Of a stretch of 64,000 bases of DNA, positions 54,667 through 63,297 are shown one piece after another; position 1 is the first letter of the stretch; each line of letters starts with the position of its first letter. The translations under genes and the position numbers were made by a program. The stretch is from positions 24,534 through 88,533 of the forward strand of contig NZ_JYOV01000011.1 of assembly GCF_000963255.1 (NCBI RefSeq). Reading direction: 5' to 3'. This stretch comes from Streptococcus infantis (GTDB taxonomy: Bacteria; Bacillota; Bacilli; Lactobacillales; Streptococcaceae). The notes below the pieces were generated by a model. That model saw only the letters and a program-made list of their open reading frames with translations. It ran no database searches and had not been told where the DNA came from.

Positions 54667-55574
54667 TGAGAATTCAACAATTACACTATATTATCAAAAT
54701 TGTAGAGACTGGTTCGATGAATGAGGCTGCCAAGCAACTCTTCATTACGCAGCCTAGTCTATCAAATGCGGTTCGTGATCTAGAAAATGAGATGGGGATT
54801 GAGATTTTTATCCGAAATCCTAAGGGAATCACCCTTACACGTGATGGAATGGAATTTCTATCTTATGCTCGTCAGGTTGTTGAGCAAACTCAACTTCTAG
54901 AAGAACGTTATAAAAACCCTATCGCTCATCGCGAGCTTTTTAGTGTGTCTTCGCAACACTATGCTTTTGTGGTAAATGCCTTTGTTTCCTTGCTCAAAAA
55001 GAGCGATATGGAAAAGTACGAGCTTTTTTTGCGTGAAACCAGAACCTGGGAAATCATTGACGACGTCAAGAACTTCCGCAGTGAAGTCGGAGTCCTCTTT
55101 TTAAATAGCTATAACCGTGATGTCCTTTCTAAGATGTTGGATGATAACCATCTGGTTGCCCACCATCTCTTTACAGCCCAACCTCATATCTTTGTCAGCA
55201 AGTCCAACCCACTTGCCCAAAAAGACAAGGTGCAGTTGGCAGACCTAGAAGACTTCCCATACTTGAGCTATGACCAAGGAACCCATAATTCCTTCTATTT
55301 CTCAGAAGAGATTTTGTCACAGGAACACCACAAGAAATCCATCGTGGTTAGTGACCGTGCGACCTTGTTCAATCTCTTGATTGGTTTGGACGGCTATACC
55401 ATCGCGACTGGTATCCTCAATAGTAATCTTAATGGAGACAATATCGTCTCGATTCCACTTGATATTGATGATCCCATTGAGCTGGTTTATATCCAGCATG
55501 AAAAGACAAGCTTATCCAAGATGGGTGAACGCTTCATCGAGTATTTGCTTGAAGAAGTTCGTTTTGATAGCTAA
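54666..55574 (+). CDS. LysR-family transcriptional regulator
   Basis: 302 residues from the ATG at 54666. The N-terminal HTH is IQQLHYIIKIVETGSMNEAA, KQLFITQPSLSNAVRDLENE and GIEIFIRNPKGITLT. A periplasmic-binding-protein-like effector domain follows (residues 90-300). The sequence resembles streptococcal LysR regulators of sulfur amino acid metabolism, but I cannot name the paralogue. It is not divergent from a visible target gene, unlike many LysR genes. It ends 30 nt before queA. Confidence 0.9.
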   Translation: MRIQQLHYIIKIVETGSMNEAAKQLFITQPSLSNAVRDLENEMGIEIFIRNPKGITLTRDGMEFLSYARQVVEQTQLLEERYKNPIAHRELFSVSSQHYAFVVNAFVSLLKKSDMEKYELFLRETRTWEIIDDVKNFRSEVGVLFLNSYNRDVLSKMLDDNHLVAHHLFTAQPHIFVSKSNPLAQKDKVQLADLEDFPYLSYDQGTHNSFYFSEEILSQEHHKKSIVVSDRATLFNLLIGLDGYTIATGILNSNLNGDNIVSIPLDIDDPIELVYIQHEKTSLSKMGERFIEYLLEEVRFDS

Positions 55575-55604
55575 TCATAAGTATATTAGAAAAGAAAAGG
55601 AAAA

Positions 55605-56642
55605 ATGACACCAATGAATACCAATGATTTTGATTTCCACTTGCCAGAGGAGCTAATTGCTCAAACTCCTTTGGAAAAGCGCGATGCTTCTAAGCTTTTG
55701 ATGGTCAATCGCAAAACAGGAGAATTTCAAGATCGCCATTTTCACTCTATTATCGAGATGCTAGAGCCAGGTGACGCCCTAGTTATGAATGATACCCGCG
55801 TTTTACCAGCTCGTCTTCATGGTCAAAAGGAAGAAACAGGTGGACACGTTGAACTCTTGCTCTTGAAAAATACAGCTGGAGACGAATGGGAAGTCTTGGC
55901 GAAACCAGCCAAACGTCTCAAGGTCGGTGCCCGAGTTATCTTTGGTGATGGTCGCCTCAGCGCAGTCGTGACCGAGGAATTAACCCATGGTGGCCGTATT
56001 GTCCGTTTTGAGTATGAGGGTATTTTCCTAGAAGTGCTTGAAAGCCTTGGAGAAATGCCGCTGCCTCCTTATATCCATGAAAAGTTGGATGACCGTGAAC
56101 GGTACCAGTCAGTCTATGCCAAGGAAAGTGGCTCAGCCGCTGCCCCAACTGCAGGCCTACATTTTACCAAGGAATTACTAGAAGAGATCCAGCAAAAAGG
56201 GGTTCACCTAGTTTACTTGACCTTGCATGTTGGTCTTGGAACCTTTAGACCTGTTTCGGTAGATAACCTGGATGAACACGAGATGCACTCAGAGTTTTAT
56301 CAATTGTCTGAAGAAGCTGCAGCGACCTTGCGTCAGGTCAAAGATAATGGTGGCCGTGTCATTGCTGTGGGGACAACCTCTATCCGTACACTAGAGACCA
56401 TCGGAAGCAAGTTTGACGGTCAAATCCAAGCAGACTCTGGTTGGACCAATATCTTTATCAAGCCAGGTTATGACTGGAAGGTTGTGGATGCTTTTTCTAC
56501 TAATTTCCATTTGCCTAAGTCTACCTTGGTCATGCTCGTTTCTGCTTTTGCAGGCCGTGAATTGGTCCTTGAAGCCTACCAGCATGCTATTGACCAAAAA
56601 TATCGTTTCTTTAGCTTTGGTGATGCCATGTTTATCTATTAA
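55605..56642 (+). CDS. queA: S-adenosylmethionine:tRNA ribosyltransferase-isomerase
   Basis: 345 residues (342 from the ATG at 55614). Family motifs: [71 protein letters not shown] and [12 protein letters not shown]. It transfers and isomerises ribose from SAM onto preQ1 in tRNA to give epoxyqueuosine, acting after Tgt (21.9 kb). The two genes are 33 kb apart. Confidence 0.97.
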   Translation: MTPMNTNDFDFHLPEELIAQTPLEKRDASKLLMVNRKTGEFQDRHFHSIIEMLEPGDALVMNDTRVLPARLHGQKEETGGHVELLLLKNTAGDEWEVLAKPAKRLKVGARVIFGDGRLSAVVTEELTHGGRIVRFEYEGIFLEVLESLGEMPLPPYIHEKLDDRERYQSVYAKESGSAAAPTAGLHFTKELLEEIQQKGVHLVYLTLHVGLGTFRPVSVDNLDEHEMHSEFYQLSEEAAATLRQVKDNGGRVIAVGTTSIRTLETIGSKFDGQIQADSGWTNIFIKPGYDWKVVDAFSTNFHLPKSTLVMLVSAFAGRELVLEAYQHAIDQKYRFFSFGDAMFIY

Positions 56643-56649
56643 AAATAGA

Positions 56650-56681
56650 AGGGCTAATTCCTGATTGGATTAGCCTTTTTT
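56650..56681 (+). terminator. Terminator after queA
   Basis: GGCTAAT pairs with ATTAGCC around a 10-nt loop, followed by TTTTTT. Confidence 0.85.
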
Positions 56682-56821
56682 GGTGTCAAATAACTATTGA
56701 ATTATATGGAAATAAATGATACACTGAAAACTACAGGTTAGCCGTCAAAAATATATGTAATTTCAGGCTAGCTAGTTTAGATGCAGATGAGACTGTATCA
56801 TCATTTTAAAAGGAGATTATC

Positions 56822-57379
56822 ATGAAAAAAACATTGCGCTATACCAGTCTTTCAGCTCTTGCCTTGTTGGCTGCGGTGACACTTGCTGCTTGTGGAGGAA
56901 ATGCTGAAAAAACTACAGCATCTTCAAGCAAAGAGGTTTCATCCTCTAAAGTAACCAAGGAGTCATCAAGTAAAACAGAAGCTAGTCAAAAAGAGGAGCA
57001 TAAGTCTGAGACGAGCCCATCAAGTTCCGCAAGCACTCAAACGGATAAGAAGGAAGAGAAGAAAAAATCTCCAGAAGCTTACGCAAAATTCCTTGGGACT
57101 TGGGAAAACTATGCAGGAACAACAGCGACAGTTACAACGGATGGAATCGTGACCATTCAAAGTTCAAAAGGAACCTTCCAGTATGAAATGGGCCAAGTAG
57201 AGGAAAAAGATGGCTACTATTCGACAGGAATCCATCTTGTCGATGGTGGAGAAGGTGCACGCCTCATCTTTACACCAGCAGGTGTAGCAAATGAATTAAC
57301 TGGTACGGATGGTAGTCAAGATGTCTTAGCAATCGGACAATCACCAAGCGACAAAGATAGTCATTTTTACCGTAACTAA
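56822..57379 (+). CDS. DUF6287-like lipoprotein
   Basis: 185 residues behind AAAGGAG. The signal peptide ends in the lipobox LAACGG (Cys24). Residues 30-85 are a Ser/Lys/Glu-rich disordered spacer (SSKEVSSSKVTKESSSK). The C-terminal domain, starting AKFLGTWENYAGTTATVTTD, ends ALAIGQSP-like and SDKDSHFYRN. I recall this domain as DUF6287, common in streptococcal surface lipoproteins of unknown role. A broken 3' copy lies 5.7 kb downstream at 63066. Confidence 0.82.
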   Translation: MKKTLRYTSLSALALLAAVTLAACGGNAEKTTASSSKEVSSSKVTKESSSKTEASQKEEHKSETSPSSSASTQTDKKEEKKKSPEAYAKFLGTWENYAGTTATVTTDGIVTIQSSKGTFQYEMGQVEEKDGYYSTGIHLVDGGEGARLIFTPAGVANELTGTDGSQDVLAIGQSPSDKDSHFYRN

Positions 57380-57392
57380 GCATGAGAACAGG

Positions 57393-57425
57393 AAGTAAGG
57401 GTGCGTAATCGCCCTTGCTTTTTTT
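57393..57425 (+). terminator. Terminator after the lipoprotein gene
   Basis: AAGTAAGGGTGCG pairs with CGCCCTTGCTT, followed by TTTTTTT. Confidence 0.85.
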
Positions 57426-57449
57426 ATGTTTTCGAAGCATACATTTTAA

Positions 57450-57551
57450 ATCATTCGAGTTTATACGACGTTTAAGTTGGATAATGAACAAGTCCACTTT
57501 AAAGTGAAAGATAATAAGGATGATATCAAAGAAGCCAAATTCAGAGCTTAA
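57450..57551 (+). pseudogene. C-terminal gene remnant
   Basis: 33 codons without a start (RVYTTFKLDNEQVHFKVKD, then NKDDIKEAKFRA) end in TAA right before a strong terminator hairpin. Protein-like composition and the terminator suggest the tail of a lost gene. The family is not recognised. Confidence 0.4.
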
Positions 57552-57598
57552 GAATGAAGAAAAAGTCCATTTTGGACTATTTTCTTCATTCTTTTTAT
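57551..57598 (+). terminator. Strong terminator hairpin
   Basis: AGAATGAAGAAAA pairs with TTTTCTTCATTCT, with AGTCC/GGACT inside, followed by a T-rich run. Confidence 0.85.
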
Positions 57599-57953
57599 TT
57601 TACTAGATAAAAACTCTTAAAAATACTTCAGTATTTCTAAGGTTTTTGCTACCTCCAAAAAGAAAATTCTTTAATTACTGGATGGGATTGGTCTACATTC
57701 TGAAGTCCTGTTTCAAAGTTTTTCTAACGGATTCTAATAATAGAACAATTGAGATTACCTTGAGTGCAACTATTTCAGAGTGGGGCAAATATAGGACAGA
57801 GAATGTAACTTGACTATAGAATTTGAAAAATCATTTGAATAAATTTTTAAATAAATATTAATTGTTGACTAGAATGTTTCCAGAGATTTTTAAATTATTC
57901 GAATAAATTAAAAACAAATAAATAAGAAAAAAATCGCATCATAAATCTAATAA
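57599..57953. other. AT-rich region upstream of the LPXTG gene
   Basis: No gene seen. Two similar AT-rich motifs (TTGAATAAATTTTTA near 57834 and TTCGAATAAATTAAAA near 57898) lie in the 120 nt before the promoter. They may be regulator sites or only composition. Confidence 0.4.
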
Positions 57954-57962
57954 TGTTATAAT
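57954..57962 (+). promoter_or_regulatory. Extended -10 promoter of the LPXTG gene
   Basis: TGTTATAAT, 38 nt before the start codon and followed by ACAGGAG. The -35 is poor, as common for extended -10 promoters. Confidence 0.55.
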
Positions 57963-57999
57963 CAAAATGAAATGCAGCTATAAAAACAGGAGAATATAG

Positions 58000-60900
58000 A
58001 TGAAAAATAACTTTTATGAATCAAAGGAACGTTTCTCGATCCGGAAATATACTGTTGGTGTTGCTTCCGTTTTATTGTCAACGCTGGTATTTGCTGGAGG
58101 AAATGTTTGTGCGGATGAGGTAAAGGCTCTTACAAATACAGAAACCTCAATTGTTACAGCAGAAAATCAGGGAGATAAAAATAAAGAGTATGACCTTGAA
58201 CGAAATGAGATATCAACATTAAAGAAGGATGAAAATCAACCAAATGAAGCTGTAATTACTACTAATAATAGTGTTGCTCCTACTGAGTTGAATTCTACAT
58301 CGTCTAAAAAGTTTACAGAAGATCCTGAAAATGTAGATAGTGAGATAAAGACGGAGACGCAATCTACAGAAAAATTAAGACGAACTAAAAGGGAGACGCC
58401 TTCTTCAGGTAGTGAAACAACCTACGTTAAAACAGGTGATACGATTACTGTACAAAATCCAGATGTTGAAGTCAATTTTCCAAATGGAAATAGTTTATAT
58501 GCTCCAACAGAAACTATCATTCATATGGAAATACCCGATGAGCTAGAAATTAAACAAAATGATAAGGTCGTTGTTGATATTCCAGATGAAATTAGAATTC
58601 CTACGAGCCTACATTATGATGTAACTGGTCCCAGTGGAGAAGTGATTGGTAATGTTCTTCTTAATTCAGTTAGTAACAAAGTGATAACCACTTTTACAGA
58701 CTATTTCGAGAAAAACAAGGTTGCTAAACAATTCACATTAACATTTAGTACTGGTTGGAAATCATATGTTAAACCAAATGTACCAACGGAACTTAATTTC
58801 AGCGGACGAAAGATTACAGTAACAGTAGGACCGGAGAGTGCTCCTGTACCGGTTGAAAAGACCAAGGTCACAAAATACGGTGAGGCAGTAATTGGTCATC
58901 CTGAACTAATCAAATGGACCATTCGTCTAAATTCAGGTAGTCTAGTAGCTCCTCAGGTTTTGACAAATTACCAATTAATTGATACGCTTCCGGATGATCA
59001 AGAATTGGTTCAAGATGGAGATCCTATTTTGGACGAATTTGATGCAGAAACGAAAGAAACATGGCGTTTAGGTCGTGCAGCATCTATTCCTTCAGATCAT
59101 GTAGATTTATGGAATGGAAAAGCTCTTAGAGCTGAAAGAGTTCAGTCGATTTCTCCGTGGATTTCCAAAGGGAATGCTATTCAGTTATTAGAAAATATAA
59201 AAGAAAGTCCAACTGGCTTTTCTTTCAAGATAGCGCGATTAAATGAACTTATTTACATTCGTTATATGACGAGATTGAAAAAGGTACCAAATACCAATGA
59301 GGAATTACAAGAAAAACATGGTAATAACATCAAAATAACTTACAATAATGGTGAGGAACAAGCTTATCAAGCAACTTTTGCATTTAAGGCGGGTGGTTCT
59401 GGTTCAGCATCAAAAGCAAAACAACCAGCAAGAGTCGATTTATCATTTACAAAAAGTCTTGAAGGAAGAAAGTTAAAAGCTGGTGAATTCACCTTTAATT
59501 TAATTGATCAGACGGGTCAAGTAGTTGATACTCAGAAAAATGATAGTTTTGGACATATAACCTTTATTCCGCAGTTGTTCAACTCTGCAGGAACTTATCA
59601 TTATACGGTTGAAGAAGTGGCGGGTTCTGAAACTGGTATGACTTACGATAAAATGAAAGCTGATGTGATTATCACGGTAAGCGCTAGTGGAGATTCCTAT
59701 GTAGCTCAAACAACTATGCCAACTGATACCGAGTTCAACAATACCTTTAAATCATCTCCTGTTAAAGTAAATCTGGAATTCAATAAAGCGCTTTCGAACG
59801 GTAATTTAAATGCAGGGGATTTCAGTTTTACATTGATTGGTGATAACAATGTTAATGAAACGGTGACTAACAAGGCTGATGGGAAGATTAACTTCAACGA
59901 ATTGTCGTTTGATCAAGTGGGTGTATACAACTACACTGTTAAAGAAGTGAAGGGTGATAAGGCTGATGTAGACTACGATGATATGACTATCGCAGTGAAG
60001 GTGACTGTAACAAAAGATGAAGATTCTGGTTTGTTAACTGCCCAAACCGAAATGATATCAACAGGTGGTGAAGCAACTGGTACAGATGATACAACTTTCA
60101 ATAACTACATTGTAGCCCCAGTCACTGCACAATTCGACTTTAGTAAGGCTCTTGCAGGCCGTACTCTTAAAGATGGTGAATTCAGCTTTGTCTTGAAAGA
60201 TGAGAATGGTACGGTTCTTCAAACGAAGAAGAATGATGGCGATGGTAAAGTTGCATTCGATGTGATCACTTACAAGAACAAGGAAGTAGGTGTTCATAAG
60301 TATACGGTAGAAGAAGAGGCTGGCTCAGAAGCAGGAATGACCTATGACCCAATGAAGGCAGAGGTAACAGTTACTGTCACGAAAGATAGTCATACCCTTA
60401 CAGCGACCAAAGCTCTTCCAACAGATACAGAGTTCAATAATACGTTCACCCCAGCAGCAACCAGTGCCCAATTCAAGTTCACGAAGAAACTTGAAGGCAA
60501 AGCCCTAGAGGCAGATGCTTTCAGCTTCGAGTTGCTTGAAAACGGTCAAGTGCTTCAAACGAAGAAGAATGCGGCAGACGGCACGATCCAATTTGACGCT
60601 ATTTCATATGATAAAGAAGGTACACATACCTACACTGTTCGTGAAGTGGCAGGCGCAGATACAGATATTGACTACGATACTATGAACGCTGAAGTGACAG
60701 TTAAGGTCACAAAAGACGCAGCCACAGGTATCTTGACAGCAAATGTCACAATGCCAGCTGATAGCGAATTTAACAACTATGCAGTAGCCCCAGTCACAGC
60801 CCAATTTGACTTTAGTAAGGCTCTTGCAGGACGTACTCTTAAAGATGGTGAGTTCAGCTTCGTCTTGAAAGATGAGAATGGTACGGTTCTTCAAACGAAG

Positions 60901-62736
60901 AAGAATGACGCCGATGGTAAAGTTTCATTCGATGCGCTTACTTACAAGAACAAGGAAGTAGGTGTTCATAAGTATACAGTAGAAGAAGTCGCTGGTTCAG
61001 AAGCAGGAATGACTTATGATCCAATGAAGGCAGAGGTTACAGTGACTGTAACGAAAGCAGGTCATACCCTTACAGCAACCAAAGCCCTTCCAACAGATAC
61101 CGAGTTCAACAACACCTTCACACCAGCAGCGACAAGTGCCCAATTCAATTTTACTAAGAAATTGGAAGGAAAAGCTCTTGAAGCCGATGCCTTCACCTTT
61201 GAATTGCTTGAAAATGGCACTGCCATTCAAACGAAGAAGAATGACGTTAATGGGAACATCCAATTTGATGCCATTTCATATGACAAAGAAGGAACCCATA
61301 CTTACACCGTTCGTGAAGTAGCTGGAACAGATACAGACATTGATTATGATAGTATGACTATCGCAGTTAAAGTTACTGTTACTAAAGATATTACTACAGG
61401 TCTTTTAAGTGCTAAGACTGAAATGACTGCATCGGGAGGTGAAGCAACTGGTGCAGATGACACAATTTTCAATAACTACGTTGTAGCTCCAGTTAAAGCA
61501 CAATTCGACTTTAGTAAGGCTCTTGCAGGCCGTACTCTTAAAGATGGTGAGTTCAGCTTCGTCTTGAAAGATGAGAATGGTACGGTTCTTCAAACGAAGA
61601 AGAATGACGCCGATGGTAAAGTTTCATTCGATGCGCTTACTTACAAGAACAAGGAAGTAGGTGTTCATAAGTATACAGTAGAAGAAGTCGCTGGTTCAGA
61701 AGCAGGAATGACTTATGATCCAATGAAGGCAGAGGTTACAGTGACTGTAACGAAAGCAGGTCATACCCTTACAGCAACCAAAGCCCTTCCAACAGATACC
61801 GAGTTCAACAACACCTTCACACCAGCAGCGACAAGTGCCCAATTCAATTTTACTAAGAAATTGGAAGGAAAAGCTCTTGAAGCCGATGCCTTCACCTTTG
61901 AATTGCTTGAAAATGGCACTGCCATTCAAACGAAGAAGAATGACGTTAATGGGAACATCCAATTTGATGCCATTTCATATGACAAAGAAGGAACCCATAC
62001 TTACACCGTTCGTGAAGTAGCTGGAACAGATACAGACATTGATTATGATAGTATGACTATCGCAGTTAAAGTTACTGTTACTAAAGATATTACTACAGGT
62101 CTTTTAAGTGCTAAGACTGAAATGACTGCATCGGGAGGTGAAGCAACTGGTGCAGATGACACAATTTTCAATAACTACGTTGTAGCTCCAGTTAAAGCAC
62201 AGTTTAATTTTACTAAGAAACTTGATGGTCGTGCGTTGAAAGCTGGTGAATTCAGCTTCGTATTGAAAGACAAAGATGGTAACGTGATTGAAACCGTAAG
62301 CAATGATGCTGAAGGTAAGATCAAGTTCTCAGCTCTTGAGTTCAAACGTGGTCAAGAAGGTACATATATCTATCACGTAGAAGAAGTGAAAGGTACAGAG
62401 GCTGGAATTGAGTACGATAAGATGGTAGCGACTGTTGGAGTTACTGTAACTAAGGATGGTAAAGTGTTGACTCTTACTTCACAAATGCCTGAAGATACTG
62501 AGTTTAACAACAAGGTAACACCGCCAACACCGCCAACACCGCCAACACCACCAACACCACCAACACCGCCAACACCACCAACACCAGTAACACCACCAAC
62601 ACCAGAAAAACCTAAAGGTCCTGAGTTGCCAAACACTGGTGAACAATCTAAATCTGAAATTGCTGTACTTGGTGCTGCACTTGGTCTTGTAGGTCTAGCT
62701 TTGGTTGCGAAACGCAAAAAAGAAGATGAAGCTTGA
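58000..62736 (+). CDS. LPXTG surface protein with nine pilin-type isopeptide repeats
   Basis: 1578 residues. A YSIRK-type signal (FSIRKYTVGVASVLLS) starts the protein. After a low-complexity stretch, residues 140-470 form an adhesin-like N-domain. Nine repeats of about 112-120 residues then run from 478 to 1507. Each has a Lys (FSKAL or FTKKL), a Glu in YTVEEVAG-like boxes and an Asn in EFNN, the triad of Spy0128/FctA-type isopeptide domains. A PTPPTPP wall-spanning region leads to LPNTG at 1543, a membrane helix and KRKKEDEA. It should be sortase-anchored as a stiff adhesin stalk. No pilin sortase is adjacent. Two neighbouring repeat pairs are identical at DNA level. Confidence 0.92.
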   Translation: MKNNFYESKERFSIRKYTVGVASVLLSTLVFAGGNVCADEVKALTNTETSIVTAENQGDKNKEYDLERNEISTLKKDENQPNEAVITTNNSVAPTELNSTSSKKFTEDPENVDSEIKTETQSTEKLRRTKRETPSSGSETTYVKTGDTITVQNPDVEVNFPNGNSLYAPTETIIHMEIPDELEIKQNDKVVVDIPDEIRIPTSLHYDVTGPSGEVIGNVLLNSVSNKVITTFTDYFEKNKVAKQFTLTFSTGWKSYVKPNVPTELNFSGRKITVTVGPESAPVPVEKTKVTKYGEAVIGHPELIKWTIRLNSGSLVAPQVLTNYQLIDTLPDDQELVQDGDPILDEFDAETKETWRLGRAASIPSDHVDLWNGKALRAERVQSISPWISKGNAIQLLENIKESPTGFSFKIARLNELIYIRYMTRLKKVPNTNEELQEKHGNNIKITYNNGEEQAYQATFAFKAGGSGSASKAKQPARVDLSFTKSLEGRKLKAGEFTFNLIDQTGQVVDTQKNDSFGHITFIPQLFNSAGTYHYTVEEVAGSETGMTYDKMKADVIITVSASGDSYVAQTTMPTDTEFNNTFKSSPVKVNLEFNKALSNGNLNAGDFSFTLIGDNNVNETVTNKADGKINFNELSFDQVGVYNYTVKEVKGDKADVDYDDMTIAVKVTVTKDEDSGLLTAQTEMISTGGEATGTDDTTFNNYIVAPVTAQFDFSKALAGRTLKDGEFSFVLKDENGTVLQTKKNDGDGKVAFDVITYKNKEVGVHKYTVEEEAGSEAGMTYDPMKAEVTVTVTKDSHTLTATKALPTDTEFNNTFTPAATSAQFKFTKKLEGKALEADAFSFELLENGQVLQTKKNAADGTIQFDAISYDKEGTHTYTVREVAGADTDIDYDTMNAEVTVKVTKDAATGILTANVTMPADSEFNNYAVAPVTAQFDFSKALAGRTLKDGEFSFVLKDENGTVLQTKKNDADGKVSFDALTYKNKEVGVHKYTVEEVAGSEAGMTYDPMKAEVTVTVTKAGHTLTATKALPTDTEFNNTFTPAATSAQFNFTKKLEGKALEADAFTFELLENGTAIQTKKNDVNGNIQFDAISYDKEGTHTYTVREVAGTDTDIDYDSMTIAVKVTVTKDITTGLLSAKTEMTASGGEATGADDTIFNNYVVAPVKAQFDFSKALAGRTLKDGEFSFVLKDENGTVLQTKKNDADGKVSFDALTYKNKEVGVHKYTVEEVAGSEAGMTYDPMKAEVTVTVTKAGHTLTATKALPTDTEFNNTFTPAATSAQFNFTKKLEGKALEADAFTFELLENGTAIQTKKNDVNGNIQFDAISYDKEGTHTYTVREVAGTDTDIDYDSMTIAVKVTVTKDITTGLLSAKTEMTASGGEATGADDTIFNNYVVAPVKAQFNFTKKLDGRALKAGEFSFVLKDKDGNVIETVSNDAEGKIKFSALEFKRGQEGTYIYHVEEVKGTEAGIEYDKMVATVGVTVTKDGKVLTLTSQMPEDTEFNNKVTPPTPPTPPTPPTPPTPPTPPTPVTPPTPEKPKGPELPNTGEQSKSEIAVLGAALGLVGLALVAKRKKEDEA
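60832..61502 (+). repeat. Perfect 671-nt tandem repeat, unit 1
   Basis: Identical to 61531-62201 (period 699 nt, 233 codons) as far as I could compare by eye. Covers most of isopeptide repeats five and six. Confidence 0.88.
61531..62201 (+). repeat. Perfect 671-nt tandem repeat, unit 2
   Basis: Second copy, covering repeats seven and eight. Further partial similarity continues to repeat three/four and nine. Confidence 0.88.
62518..62610 (+). repeat. Short tandem repeats for the Pro-Thr wall-spanning region
   Basis: Nine-base CCAACACCG/A units encode Pro-Thr-Pro. Prone to slippage, always in whole codons. Confidence 0.85.
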
Positions 62737-63065
62737 TATATATAGAATGAATCAAGATTTTATTCTAGATATTTAAATTAGTTCTATTTAAAAATTATTA
62801 ATGTATTTATTGAATAGATTAGTTTTTAACTAACTTGAAGTGGTTGGAAAAGAAATCTAGACGATTCTGGGTGACTGCTTAAGTTAGGAATCTTTAATGG
62901 ATAGCGAATAAATTATCGAGTTGGGATGAACACCACCAATAGTAGCGTAGAGGCCGGTACTTAAATGCTCTGTATTCAAAATAAGTTTTCACAAAATGGG
63001 CACCAGTTGCTTTGTCTATTGTCTTGAATGATATGCGTTAAAAGTTAGTTATCTCGAGCAATACG
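62737..63065. other. Non-coding stretch after the LPXTG gene
   Basis: No gene or clear terminator seen. The region from about 62870 has a different, more GC-mixed texture than the AT-rich first 130 nt, and may be debris of earlier insertions. Confidence 0.4.
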
Positions 63066-63206
63066 CACGATGGTGGAGAGGGTGCGCGTCTGATTTTTAC
63101 CTCAGCTGGAGTCCAAAATGAATTGACAGGTAAGGATAGAAGCCAATACGTCTTGGCAATTGGCCAATCACCAAAATACAAAGACAGTCATTTTTACCGT
63201 AACTAA
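63066..63206 (+). pseudogene. 3' fragment of a second DUF6287-like lipoprotein gene
   Basis: 46 codons from HDGGEGARLIFTSAGVQNEL to YKDSHFYRN and a stop. They match the last residues of the lipoprotein at 56822-57379 (DGGEGARLIFTPAGVANELT ... SDKDSHFYRN) with about nine differences. The start, signal peptide and first 140 codons are missing, so this is a truncated gene copy. Confidence 0.88.
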
Positions 63207-63220
63207 GGATGGAAAAAAAG

Positions 63221-63249
63221 AAGTGAGCCAAACTGATGGCTCACTTTTT
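63221..63249 (+). terminator. Terminator after the lipoprotein fragment
   Basis: AAGTGAGCCA pairs with TGGCTCACTT, followed by TTT. Confidence 0.85.
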
Positions 63250-63297
63250 GAATTGTAAAAATTGTAGATGAGATTTTTAATGCCGAACAAAAAAACC

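Noticed and set aside
62518..62610. Possible CRISPR-like short repeats
   Set aside because: Nine-base CCAACACCR units are contiguous, without spacers, and encode the Pro-rich wall-spanning region in frame.
62373..62717. 114-codon minus-strand frame with Gly-Val repeats over the LPXTG 3' end
   Set aside because: GVGGVGG is only the complement of the Pro-Thr-Pro codons.
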